Positions 47,261 to 57,860 of a stretch of DNA of 64,000 nucleotides are shown here, piece by piece; position 1 is the first letter of the stretch, and every line of letters starts with the position of its first letter. Location: positions 3,030,926 through 3,094,925 of the forward strand of contig NC_089281.1 of assembly GCF_963678975.1 (NCBI RefSeq), in the 5' to 3' direction. The position numbers and the translations under genes are program-made. Below the pieces are notes generated by a model, which was not told the DNA's origin, made no database searches, and worked only from the letters and a program-made list of their open reading frames with translations. The DNA is from Dysidea avara. Lineage: Eukaryota > Porifera > Demospongiae > Dictyoceratida > Dysideidae.

Positions 47261-47925
47261 TTCTAATAGAACATTCATAAACTAAAACAGGTTCATTATT
47301 ATGAGAACATGTTGAGAGTGTAATCCTGATTGTTATAACTTATATATCTACCACTAGTTTAGCCATGTGGATAAATAAACCTAAAGTATCACTTATATCA
47401 CTTGGGTGTACAAGATGAATCATTGATAGATTTTATTGTATTGTAATCATTTCCTACTTTTGTCATATCTGTGGCTCCACTATGTAGTTAGCTCTTTCCC
47501 AGGGGTTATATATACAAATATAACTAGTTTACTATCACATTAATGTAGTAATTCATACACAGGAACAAAGCCAGAATGTTTTCAGCAGTGGGGTCTGGGA
47601 GTACATCCCCAGTAACTGAGAGAACATTTTAATGTTAATGCTCCAAAACTCAGCAAATTGTAATATTTTATGGATAAAATAAAGTGATAGTTAATCAAGT
47701 GAATTAATGATATAACCCTTGGGACACAGCTTCATGGCAAGTGGGCCTGCATACAGACATGAATCCTCTGGAATGATTTGTAACCAATCAAAGTGTTGTA
47801 ACTACAATAAAGTGTGTCAAGAATATGCCTTGTAAATCCAAGTGCATCATATAAATACAGGACTATAGGCATGACTAAAAACTGCAGAGTATAGCAGTAT
47901 AAGCTCATATGCTCTATATAAGCTC

Positions 47926-48707
47926 TATCCCCCCAAAAACACCTTCGCTGTAAAAAAAGGCACGTCCAAGAAACTACAAGTACCTGAAAAAAAAACAGCT
48001 CAGCTATAGAAAAAAACTAACAGGCAACTGAAAGAGCTGATATCTGGAGCGGCCAAGAATCAATGTTGCTACAACTACCAAAGTTTTACCAAATCCATGC
48101 TCAGGTAAAATGAAAGTAACTGGCAACCAAAACAGCTGATATCTGAAGTGGCCAAGAATAAAATTTATTTTGATACAGCAAACTGCAATTATTAGTAATA
48201 TTGAATCTTAATCATTCAACTGTGTTCTATACATTCATCCCTGCTACATCGTAAATTAATTCTTTGTTACTCTAATTGGCAGATAATTTGGCCGCCTTTT
48301 TTTTTCTCTCTATACTGACTATTGAAAAAGGCGGCCAAATTACCAGCCAATTAGAGTAACAAAGAATTAATTTACAATGTAGCAGGGATGAATGTATAGA
48401 ACACAGTTGAATGATTAAGATTCAATATTACAACTTCATTAATAATTGCAGTTTGCTGTATCAAAATAAATTTTATTCTTGGCCACTTCAGATATCAGCT
48501 GTTTTGGTTGCCAGTTACTTTCATTTTACCTGAGCACGGATTTGGTAAAACTTTGGTAGTTGTAGCAACATTGATTCTTGGCCGCTCCAGATATCAGCTC
48601 TTTCAGTTGCCTGTTAGTTTTTTTCTATAGCTGAGCTGTTTTTTTTTCAGGTACTTGTAGTTTCTTGGATGTGCCTTTTTTTACAGCGAAGGTGTTTTTT
48701 GGGGGAA
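47926..48707. repeat. 780-bp near-perfect hairpin (foldback repeat)
   Basis: Arms of about 380 bp (47926-48305 and 48325-48707) are inverted copies with only a few differences, around a loop of about 20 nt (TATACTGACTATTG). Landmarks mirrored in the arms include GGCGGCCAAATTA, TGTAGCAGGGATGAATGTAT and TTTTACCTGAGCA. A shorter motif, CTGATATCTGRAGYGGCCAA, occurs twice within each arm. No coding sequence. It could be a foldback element or a source of long double-stranded RNA if transcribed. Confidence 0.92.
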
Positions 48708-48709
48708 TA

Positions 48710-50200
48710 TCACTAATTTTTATCAGTTATATAATTGAAAGACTCAAGCCATGGGGGTGTATGATGAATTCTGCATTGTAGCGGTGTTGAGACAAAACAC
48801 AAAGTGCTGAACATATATCATACATTCCTAGTACGGCTAGTAGCTGTGAATTGTTATTAGAACCAGAGCTGGTGGAAACTGTAATTTATTGGTCTGGCCA
48901 AGTAATGGCTATGGTCAGGGTTACCACTAAAGATGTGTGCAATACACTTATTTGCAAAGCATGCTTTTGTAGGTTTTCTGGGAGGATACCAAATCTGAAA
49001 AATGACATAGCAACTCTGAGATTTACATCTGGGAGTAGAAATTTAACACTTTTTGCTATATTGTTGATGACTGTTCTATTAGGGTATTTTTGCCTCACTG
49101 TTCTATTAGAATATATTGATACTTTTCCATGAATAAAACCTGCTATGGCCACTGCCATATAGACCATAAGGACAACTCAGCAACTTGGTTTGCCAGTCAT
49201 AGCACAAGATGCTTTGCTGAGGGTCTATTATAGAGATCACACAAATGTGTGAACACCAGATTTTCATTTCAATACATAGACACACACATACATCATAAAA
49301 GCACAAGGCACACACAAAATATGCCAACACTATACATACTACTACCCATGTACGCACATATATGCACCACATATTGGTTGTACTTGATGTAAGCAAGTTA
49401 ATATCACAATGCTCTCGTAGGTGAGCTGGTAGCAGTAGTGCTCTTACTTAGTGTTAAAATTTCTTGCATTGCTCGAAACAGAGGTACTGGAGAGTGAAGG
49501 ATTATCACTGACATCATATTCAATCACAATAATCGTTGCAATCAGTGTGTAATTGCTTATGTACTGTATCACCATTGTTATGTTAATGTGTGCATGATTT
49601 ATCCCACAATATGATTACTTCTTTTGGTATGTTGGTAGACTGTACCTGGTGTGTATGAATACCATTACAGAGGCAGAGGAATGAAACAACTTTTAGAAGG
49701 GAGGATGGCCATAGCCCAGACATTTGTGACAGCAGGGACCTGAGGATATGAGGACGTACATATTAGTGTTTTTCACATGCAGACATGCCAACTATGGGGA
49801 TTTGCTGGGGTATGCATATGCCTTACAGGATAGCTTTTAAAATAAATTCCCTTTGAAAATGAATCAAGTAAGATTTTTAATAGCACCCATTTGGTTAACC
49901 GCATGGATGATTTTTTAGCACAAATATTTCGGCATAGCCGTTCTTCCATACAAAAGCTACTAAAAAACAATTATTATACCTAAGATGGAAAACTGGGGGA
50001 GGAGACAACATCATCAGACAGACCACCGCGGTGCTCGGTGCGGTTGGTTCCCCAATACATTAATTGCCGGTATACTCCCATGCCACCGGCGTCTTCGGAC
50101 ATATAGTTCAGTGGTCAAAGGACACACGGTCACAAAACTCACGATCCGTAAGAGTATATCGACGTACATTTACAAGTGTTCACGTGCGCAACTGGAGGTG
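48710..50200. other. No supported gene; repeat traces
   Basis: Only short open frames. Two CTCTATTAGAG variants lie at about 49073 and 49101. At 49781 GCAGACATGCCAACT matches the terminus of the element at 52502. The (C/G)-containing segment 49990-50250 is less AT-rich than its surroundings and could be a promoter-proximal region, but no gene can be tied to it. Confidence 0.3.
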
Positions 50201-50205
50201 TGAAA

Positions 50206-50215
50206 GGGACTTTCC
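50206..50215 (+). promoter_or_regulatory. Consensus kappaB-like site
   Basis: GGGACTTTCC is an exact NF-kappaB (Rel) consensus. It is followed after two bases by GGGACTTCC, a one-base-shorter near repeat. Sponges and other early animals have Rel/NF-kappaB proteins. A 10-mer can occur by chance in 64 kb (roughly one window in eight), and no downstream gene is identified, so function is unproven. Confidence 0.3.
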
Positions 50216-50470
50216 AAGGGACTTCCTCTCCTAGCACAAGTGGTATTACCAAATACGGCAATAGCGCATCACCTTGATTGTGACCTACTTTGCGAAAGTG
50301 TGTAGATCTAACTGTAAGTTAATATTGCTTATAAAATGTTTTTGTATGTGTGTAAATAAGGTGCACGTGTTTCAGTCCTCCAGTCTTGGCTGAACATGAA
50401 TGAATTAATTAGAGTTAGCAGTTGAGTGCATATTAGGAGGAACCTCAGACGGTGGTTGCTACTTTATATT

Positions 50471-51816
50471 ATGCACCTATCAATGTATAGCCCCACTACC
50501 ACAGGTCAGAGACATAGCCAAGGGGGGGGGGGGGGGGGGGAGAGGGGCATTTGCCCTCCCCCATCACTAAGTGTTTTTTTAAAACCTCCGTCACAACTCA
50601 CAAGCTAAACTGACACGCAAATGACTAAATTATGTACGCTACTACACGGTATCACCAGGGGTTGCTAGTAAATGCACACACACTAACAACATTCAACTCG
50701 CTCGTGAATCCACCGAACGAAAATATTAGAGACACACTTCTATATTTAGCCTAGATTACTCACGTGGTAGAGCATTTTTGAGTCTAAAAAGAGTGACCCG
50801 TTCTAAGTGACCTCCCCACGGCAGGAGTCGCAACTCACAAGTGACAAAGGAGACCAGATGATGCTCTGAAAAACTGCCTACGAGGTGATAAAGTCCGGTT
50901 AAATGTACCAAGTTTCTTTTCTCGAGTTGATCACACTGGATCTTTGTATGGCAGTGCAGTGGCATGCCAGTTAATTTTTTTACTTTGTCAGTCAGTTAGG
51001 CGGATCAGTCACAAGCTTACAAGTTCTGCTAGCAAGACAGGTGGGATTTCGTGCAATATGTGGCATTTGAATTTCGCCAAGTGAGTGAACTCGTCATCCT
51101 TTCAGCAATGTGCTAGGACTGCAGCACAGGCTGTGGCTAATGTAAAGTAACTTGTATTTGCACTAAAATATTAACAATATAGTTCTACCGGACTGTGGAT
51201 GAATTTGTTGGAGTACAGTTGTGGCACGTGTGATGATGCTCGACGAATATACCTCCATTGATAAGTGATAAGCAATCAGTAATGAAATAATTACGTAGCT
51301 AGTTATTTAAGCTGTAATAATACAACATCGTATGTTGGCTAGCCCATCATTGGGTCATTAGCCTTTTTTACGATCATTAACGATTTTGAGTGTTTCGTGG
51401 GGGCATGCCTGCCTCTCCATCATCTTCTGGCTAGCTACATCCCTGCCATAGGTACGGCTGAGGTGGGGATTTCATCCCTAAAAATTATTCCCCACCTAAT
51501 GAGAAGTACTGGTGATACAACATTGCTCCACATATCCTGACATATCTCCCAGTAGCGAAACCTGGGGTTAGTCGGGCTTTTCACAATCACCCATTGCGTC
51601 TGTCACAGTGTAGCTATTCCAGTTGCAAGTTATTTCAAGCAGGATTTAGTGATGACAAATAGTAAGTCAGCATCCATGAAATGCTGTATTGGTGTGTTTC
51701 TTGGACAATGACAAATCCCCACCAGGAAACTTAATGGTCCATTCCCCTACCAACTCGACCTTCCCCCACCTTCAGCCCGTACCTGTGGTAGTCGGGCATT
51801 ACATTGATAGGTGCAT
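50471..51816. mobile_element. MITE split by a hAT insertion
   Basis: Terminal repeats start ATGCACCTATCAATGTA at 50471 and, inverted, at 51816. Both continue into CTACCACAGGT and, beyond the hAT element, ACGG(G)CTGA(A)GGTGGGG. Subtracting the hAT element leaves about 0.4 kb. It is therefore an older MITE whose left arm was split. No coding. Confidence 0.82.
50507..51445. mobile_element. hAT-like non-autonomous element, nested
   Basis: Ends CAGAGACATAGCC (50507) and GGCTAGCTACATCCCTG (51445) are imperfect TIRs of the CAGRGAYRTAGC type. Flanks CCACAGGT (50499-50506) and CCATAGGT (51446-51453) agree at 7 of 8 bases. It includes a run of 19 G at 50522-50540. No transposase frame found. Confidence 0.8.
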
Positions 51817-52501
51817 TAAATGTGCTCCTGTTACATAATTTGTTGTTTATACAATGAGGTCTTAACTGCATCACATTATCCTGCATTTTCAAGGTCTCAT
51901 TATTGTGGTCTACTGCACCATCAACACCATATTGCAAACATCTGTGTTATGGGCAGATTGGGACCAATGATTACATGTATTGTGATTATAGCATCGTAAT
52001 TCTCCAGGTCAGTTGGGACTCGTGTTTGAGTATCTTCAGTGTTAAGTGTCCATATTTTTGTCTTTGTAGTGCCCACTTTGCCAACTTGCTGTTTACAAAT
52101 GTGTTCTCAGTAGTGTGGGAATGTATCAGTTATAGATGTCACTATAGTTGTGAGTCTTGACTGGAATTTCCAGGAACTTTAGCTGCAGGTAAAAGATAAA
52201 AACAAGTGAATATTTGTATGAATAAGGTTTTTTTGGCTGCATGTTGACTGGTAATGGTCTAAATGACTGGATTTATTTGTGTTTTAGTCAGGTACATGTT
52301 ACTTTATGTAAGATGTTTGGTGTCCCAATAGTTTCACAGATCTAATAGTCAGACCGTTTTCTTTCCCTACCTAGTTCTGGGACGAATGTGCATTTCATGA
52401 TCACATTCGTAGGTTCTGTAAATTTAGCAAATGAATGCTTGAAGGTGTGTTTCTAATATTTCAGTGCAATATGCATTCATATATTTTTGCAGAAATGTAC
52501 T
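51817..52501. other. No supported gene
   Basis: An 85-codon plus-strand frame (51903-52160) shows no recognisable features. Nothing else stands out before the element at 52502. Confidence 0.3.
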
Positions 52502-52827
52502 GCAGACATGCCAACTCACACGCATTAGGCGTGAGTCTCACTCTTTGGCTAGTAATCTCACGCTCTCACGCCTAACCCTCTGTTTCTCACTCTTTCAGCT
52601 TAGTTCTCACGCATTTCTCACACCTAATCTGCTTCGTAATTAGCCCTGTGCTTAAAATTGGGCAGACCTGTGCTTATTTTTGTACTTAGAGCATGCGACG
52701 ACCTTTTTTTTTTTTTTTTTTTTGGTCTTCACTACCAAAAATCCTGGAGCTGCACTTGAGTCTGGTCCACATTGCTGGTAGTGTTTGAGGTCTCACTCCT
52801 AAAATTGTTCAGAGGTTGGCATCTCTG
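52502..52827. mobile_element. TIR element abutting the LTR retrotransposon
   Basis: GCAGACATGCCAACTC (52502) and, inverted, CCAGAGATGCCAACCTC (from 52828) are the ends. It contains a T tract at about 52705-52724 and several CTCAC(G) words. The left flank ends GTACTG. On the right GTACT is followed, across the later LTR-element insertion, by G. The original flank was therefore also GTACTG, suggesting a 6-bp duplication. hAT-like, uncertain. Confidence 0.6.
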
Positions 52828-52832
52828 GTACT

Positions 52833-53015
52833 TGTAGTGAACGACTGAGACATTTAATAGAATGTAACTTTAATTAGAGTGTTCTTAATATAGTGTATGA
52901 TCACGTGTATCAATTGTTGCAGTGTGTGTTGTAGCGTGTCCTTTATTATCCGATCAATCACACTGGTACGGGTGGTTCTTACCAGTTATCGAACCTCCAG
53001 TCCGTCGTCACGACA
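52833..53015 (+). repeat. 5' LTR of the BEL/Pao element
   Basis: Starts TGTAGTGAACGACTGAG and ends CGTCGTCACGACA. It carries the promoter and poly(A) functions in intact elements. No canonical TATA box is obvious. It holds TGATCACGTG, which contains an E-box-like CACGTG. Confidence 0.96.
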
Positions 53016-53019
53016 TTGT

Positions 53020-53037
53020 TGGTGCTGTTAGCCAGGA
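53020..53037 (+). other. Probable primer-binding site
   Basis: TGGTGCTGTTAGCCAGGA begins four bases after the 5' LTR. TGG at the start is expected to pair with the CCA end of a primer tRNA. The tRNA species is not determined. Confidence 0.55.
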
Positions 53038-53156
53038 GTACTGTGTCTGCTGCTCTTCCCTTCGTTCAAACCTCAGTCGCAGAAGTCGTGGTACCGTGGA
53101 AAATTATTTTTAACGGTACCCGCTAAGGCAAGCCACGTCTACTATTAGAACTGTTA

Positions 53157-56100
53157 TTGTTGTTAATTGTTTTAGCGGGATCAATGGAGGAGCAGACTCG
53201 GTTACAAGCTTCACGGAGTGGGTACAAGGGACACGTGACTCGACTGTTTAACAAGATTGACGAACTGGTTAGTGGCGAATTCGACGATTACACAACAACG
53301 TCATTGAACAACGCTATTGAGCAACTCACCAAGAAATTGGAGAAGATCACGAAAATTGATGATCGTTTATTAGAATTATCAAAGGATGCAACTGAATTAG
53401 AAACAGCAGTGTTAGAGGCAGAAGAGCTACATGATGAAATCTCAGAAAAGATTGCCAGAGCTAAAAGGTTCATTGAGTTAAAAAATAGTGCAAAACAGCC
53501 AAGCAGAGATTCACCATCAGTCAGTCATGAAGTCCCACCGAGTCCCCAACTTTCAGTGGAATCACAACAGAACAGTGATCACTTGGATAGTCATCAACAC
53601 GTTCAACACGTGAGTGAACTCACAAGTATAAGTGATCTACAATTAAATACTAGCCAGACACATTCCAGTACAGTCCATGTTAGCACAAGTGTATCACAGT
53701 TAGACAGTGTAGTTACAACAATTGTAGACCATACTATGTCATCAGCCCCATTGACAAACACAGTTTTTTCACATTCAGGCACATCATTACCGCCTCTAAT
53801 GCACTTATACCCACCACCGTTGATTTCAACCGCTTCATACACATACACTCCTAGTATGCAGCAAAGGCCAGTGAAGTTATCAGTGCCTGATGTCGGTAGT
53901 CTATACACCTCATCAGTGAATCATTTGGGAACATTGCCAGCATCAGTGGGTTACCAACAGTCTGCCACCATTCAACAGCTGCCATTGGCCAACAGCTACA
54001 GTTTACCAGTAGCCAGCAGTTATAGTTTGCCAGCTACCAACTATCACAGCACCCAACAGTTTGCCACTAGCCGTTTACCTAAACTTTCCCTACCGACATT
54101 TTCGGGTGACCCTCTCACATGGCAAGCCTTCTGGGACTCGTTCTTTGCAGCAATCCATTCCAACCCTAGTTTAAGCGGAATACAGAAGTTTAACTACCTC
54201 AAGGCTCAATTACAGGGAGATGCTGCTAGAGCAATTGAGGGTCTTCCTCTTTCAGAACTGAATTATAGACACTCAATTTCTCTCCTTCAAGATCGTTTTG
54301 GCCAAACCCACAAGTTAATTGATGCCCACATGAAATCTCTCATGAGTATGGCTTCTCCTACTAACAGCTTGGCAAGCTTGCGCATGTTTTATGACTCCAT
54401 AGAAAGTCACATCCGTGGATTGTCTTCACTAGGCAAGGCTGAACACTCTTATGGTGACCTGCTAGTACCTATTATCATGGGTAAACTTACTCCTGAAGTG
54501 AGACGGAATCTAGCAAGAGAACATTCAAATACACAATGGATTCTTACAGATTTAATGGCAGCTCTTCAGAAGGAGATCCGAGTTCTCGAATGTGGACTGC
54601 ATGATTCATACAATGCAGCTTCCAAGATGTCTACTACAGCGGCCTTTCAAGTTGGAGCTAGAGACAATCGTTCCACAACTTCTGGTAAGAAGAAAGCACC
54701 AGTATGTGCATTCTGCAAGGGTCCACATTCTTCACATTCCTGTGAAAGTGTAATTGATCATCAGAAACGTGTAGATATTGTCAAGAGAGATAACCTCTGT
54801 TTCAACTGTTTGGCACACCACAAGGTGTCACAATGTCAGTCTAGGTTTAGATGTAAAAAATGCAAGAAGAAGCATCACACCACATTGTGCAACAGTAAAC
54901 CACCATCTACTGAATCATTACCTGATAATGTGACTGATAGTAAACCACAAACTTCTTCAGCAGATGTTGCAGGGCTTCTCACTCCAATCTCACCTTGTGT
55001 CACACCCAAGTCAGTTACTACATGCCTTCTCAAGACTGCAGTAGCTCCTATCATTGCTGGACACACCAAGACTAGTGCAAACATTCTTTTTGATGAGGGT
55101 GCTCAGCGTTCATTCATATCCAGAGAGATGGTTAATGAATTGGGCACATCACTGACCTCCACAGCAGACATTTCTTTGGCTTCGTTTGGCAATGCATCTA
55201 GAACTCACCAGAAGCTTGGTGTTGTGACAGTAGAGATACAGACTTTGAGTGGAGAACTGATCCCAATATCAGTACTTGTCGTACCAACAATTGCTGCGCC
55301 AATTCAGAACGTTGTCCCACTTTCTGTTAGCACAATGCCACATCTGCAAGGACTCAAGCTGGCCCATCCAGTCACATCCAACAATAACTTCACCATTTCA
55401 TTATTGATTGGAACTGACTACTACTGGAAGTTTGTTCAGGACACCATAATCAGAGGAGATGGGCCCACAGCTCAGGAGTCAAAGCTCGGCTATCTACTAT
55501 CAGGACCGTTACCACATTGTCTCTCACAGTCAGCAGCTTCTATTTTACTACAGATAACATCCTCAGTGACACCTGAAGAACCCAACCTAGAGAAGTTTTG
55601 GTCTGTTGAATCCATTGGGACAAATGCCCATACATCATCTACCGATTTATCCTTTCTCCGTACCTATCAGCAGTCCGCAATCACTCAAACTCCTGAGGGT
55701 GTCTACATAGCAAGATTCCCATGGAAGGAAGACAAACCCTATCTACCTTCTAACTTTAACATCTGTAAGAAAAGAACAATTGCCTTAGTTAACAAGCTCA
55801 AGCAAACACCAGAACTCTTGTCCGTCTATGATAACATCATCAAAGACCAACAACAGAGAGGCTTCATCGAAACAGTGAGTGACCATGACGCTACTGAGAA
55901 CACACACTATCTACCTCACCGACCAGTCAAGAAGGATTCTGTCACTACACCCATACGAATCGTGTATGACTGTAGCTGCCGGGGAAATGGAAATTCAACC
56001 AGTCTCAATGATTGCCTGACAGTAACACCTCCATTTCTAAACAACTTGTGTTCTATATTGTTACGTTTTCGCAGCCATGCCTTTGCCCTTTCAACCGACA

Positions 56101-57245
56101 TCGAAAAGGCTTTTCTTCATGTCCAGTTACATTCAGATGATAGGAATTTCACAAGATTTATTTGGCCATCAAGTACAGATGATTCCTTCCTCACATATCG
56201 CTTTGCTGTTGTTCCCTTTGGATCATCAAGTTCACCATTTATGCTCGCTGCAGTACTTGATCTACACCTCAGTAAGGTTGCCTCATCTGTTGCACTTGAC
56301 ATGAAAGACAATATTTACGTTGACAACATCTTATCTGGCTGCAACACAGAAGAAGAGTTACTAACTTACTACAAACACTCTCGTGAACTAATGAGTCAAG
56401 CAAACTTCAACCTCCGGTCATGGTCATCTAACAGTCATCAGCTCCAGGCAGTCACAGCAAGAGAGAAAACCAGTGACCCTAAGCCAACTGTGGGGCTTCT
56501 AGGTCTTCAGTGGAATACAATTACAGACAGTGTATCACTTGCTCCAAAGCAACTTCCACCCACTAACACTTCCTTTATCACAAAGAGAGATGTCCTACAG
56601 ACCTCCTCACAGATATACGATCCGCTAGGATGGGTAACACCTGTGACTGTCAGAGCCAAAATTTTGCTTCAGCAAGTATGGCAGACTAAGCTGACATGGG
56701 ACGAACCTCTTCCCAAAGAGATTACTGACACTTGGCTCACCATTCTACCAGATCTGATGAAGCTGTCACAATTTACAGTTCCAAGAACATATTTCTCAAC
56801 ATCAGACACATCAACTTTCCACCTGTATGCCTTCGCTGATGCCAGCACTAAAGCCTACGGTGCTGTAGTTTACATTTGTCGAAACCAAGAGACGTCATTA
56901 GTCATGTCTAAGAGTCGAGTTGCACCAATCAAGACCATCACTCTTCCTAAGCTAGAACTGATGGCAGCTGTCATGGCTACTAGATTGGTGCAATTTGTTG
57001 TATCTTCACTTCATTTCCAGTCTAATGATCAATCCAACCATATCCACCTGTGGACTGACAGCCAGATTGCTCTCCACTGGATATATAAGCAGCATAACCC
57101 CAAACCCTTTATCTCACACCGTGTAGCAGAGATTGTTAGAGCCTTTCCAGCCAACTCATGGTCATATGTACTATCTAGTGATAATCCTGCTGATTTGTTG
57201 ACGAGAGGGATCTCCGCTGAACAGCTTTTCTCATCGCAGCTATAG
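53157..57245 (+). CDS. BEL/Pao Gag-protease-RT-RNase H polyprotein, ends at a premature stop
   Basis: An open frame of 1362 codons. The better start is probably the Met at 53184 (MEEQTRLQ), after a hydrophobic stretch of doubtful translation. Order: N-terminal coiled-coil region with heptad leucines (residues about 30-110), a Ser/Thr/Gln-rich linker, DUF1759-like Gag core starting LPTFSGDPLTWQAFW (about 310-470), zinc knuckles CAFC, CFNC and CKKC with His (about 516-575), aspartic protease of the A17 type with FDEGAQRSF (about 645), RT with TDIEKAFLHV and YVDN (about 1054), and RNase H with FADAS, LELMA and WTDSQ (about 1226-1300). The frame stops at TAG 57243-57245, but Pol-like sequence continues in the same frame past it, so this is a nonsense change rather than the natural end. 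The DEG and YVDN signatures differ from the more usual DSG and YVDD. They may be lineage variants rather than lesions. Confidence 0.93.
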   Translation: MLLIVLAGSMEEQTRLQASRSGYKGHVTRLFNKIDELVSGEFDDYTTTSLNNAIEQLTKKLEKITKIDDRLLELSKDATELETAVLEAEELHDEISEKIARAKRFIELKNSAKQPSRDSPSVSHEVPPSPQLSVESQQNSDHLDSHQHVQHVSELTSISDLQLNTSQTHSSTVHVSTSVSQLDSVVTTIVDHTMSSAPLTNTVFSHSGTSLPPLMHLYPPPLISTASYTYTPSMQQRPVKLSVPDVGSLYTSSVNHLGTLPASVGYQQSATIQQLPLANSYSLPVASSYSLPATNYHSTQQFATSRLPKLSLPTFSGDPLTWQAFWDSFFAAIHSNPSLSGIQKFNYLKAQLQGDAARAIEGLPLSELNYRHSISLLQDRFGQTHKLIDAHMKSLMSMASPTNSLASLRMFYDSIESHIRGLSSLGKAEHSYGDLLVPIIMGKLTPEVRRNLAREHSNTQWILTDLMAALQKEIRVLECGLHDSYNAASKMSTTAAFQVGARDNRSTTSGKKKAPVCAFCKGPHSSHSCESVIDHQKRVDIVKRDNLCFNCLAHHKVSQCQSRFRCKKCKKKHHTTLCNSKPPSTESLPDNVTDSKPQTSSADVAGLLTPISPCVTPKSVTTCLLKTAVAPIIAGHTKTSANILFDEGAQRSFISREMVNELGTSLTSTADISLASFGNASRTHQKLGVVTVEIQTLSGELIPISVLVVPTIAAPIQNVVPLSVSTMPHLQGLKLAHPVTSNNNFTISLLIGTDYYWKFVQDTIIRGDGPTAQESKLGYLLSGPLPHCLSQSAASILLQITSSVTPEEPNLEKFWSVESIGTNAHTSSTDLSFLRTYQQSAITQTPEGVYIARFPWKEDKPYLPSNFNICKKRTIALVNKLKQTPELLSVYDNIIKDQQQRGFIETVSDHDATENTHYLPHRPVKKDSVTTPIRIVYDCSCRGNGNSTSLNDCLTVTPPFLNNLCSILLRFRSHAFALSTDIEKAFLHVQLHSDDRNFTRFIWPSSTDDSFLTYRFAVVPFGSSSSPFMLAAVLDLHLSKVASSVALDMKDNIYVDNILSGCNTEEELLTYYKHSRELMSQANFNLRSWSSNSHQLQAVTAREKTSDPKPTVGLLGLQWNTITDSVSLAPKQLPPTNTSFITKRDVLQTSSQIYDPLGWVTPVTVRAKILLQQVWQTKLTWDEPLPKEITDTWLTILPDLMKLSQFTVPRTYFSTSDTSTFHLYAFADASTKAYGAVVYICRNQETSLVMSKSRVAPIKTITLPKLELMAAVMATRLVQFVVSSLHFQSNDQSNHIHLWTDSQIALHWIYKQHNPKPFISHRVAEIVRAFPANSWSYVLSSDNPADLLTRGISAEQLFSSQL

Positions 57246-57860
57246 CTACACGGACCCAGCTGGCTACAATGTAGTCAGGACTGGCCACAGTGGACTCCAA
57301 CCAACGCTTTTCTACAGTTAGCTGAAGAGGAAGATGAACATGGAAGCACACCACCAGCTACTCAGACCAGTGAAGTTGTTACAGGTATTCATACTGTCAT
57401 TGACATTACTCGTTTTAGCACTATTGATAAGTTAGTAGCTGTCACTGCATACGTCCTTAGGTATGTTCACAATGCTCATACACAACGGCCACGAGTAATT
57501 GGACCACTAAGTGCAGTTGAACGGAATGCTGCCGTGAAGGAATGGATATCCAGTAGTCAGACTTCCAGCTATCGAGTTGAATTGAATTATTTGCGGAAGA
57601 AGCAGAATTCATGCCCCAACCTTGTCAGGCAACTTAGACTGTACTTGGATGAGAAACAACTCCTGAGATGCAGTGGCAGAATCCACAATGCTCCGGTCAG
57701 TGATGCTACTAAATTTCCCGTGCTACTACCTTCCAAGCACCGCTTGACAGATCTAATCATTGAAGACACTCATAGGAAGCTCCACCATGGGGGTGTAGCT
57801 ATCACTGTAACCGCCTTACGAGAAGTTTATTGGATCCCTCTATCAGACAGCGAGTAAGAA
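57246..57860 (+). pseudogene. Pol segment between the stop and the frameshift
   Basis: Same frame as the upstream polyprotein: HGPSWL, VIDITRFSTIDKLVAVTAYV, then the integrase zinc-binding HHCC domain (HRKLHHGG, later RRCVTCAK in the next frame). The frame runs to a stop at 57855-57857. The true coding path switches frame near 57840, where one base appears to be missing. Family-typical content on both sides shows these are recent lesions. Confidence 0.85.

Noticed and set aside
49400..49500. Possible tRNA gene (GTAGGTGAGCTGGTAGCAG)
   Set aside because: An A-box-like word is present, but there is no B box at the right distance and no cloverleaf.
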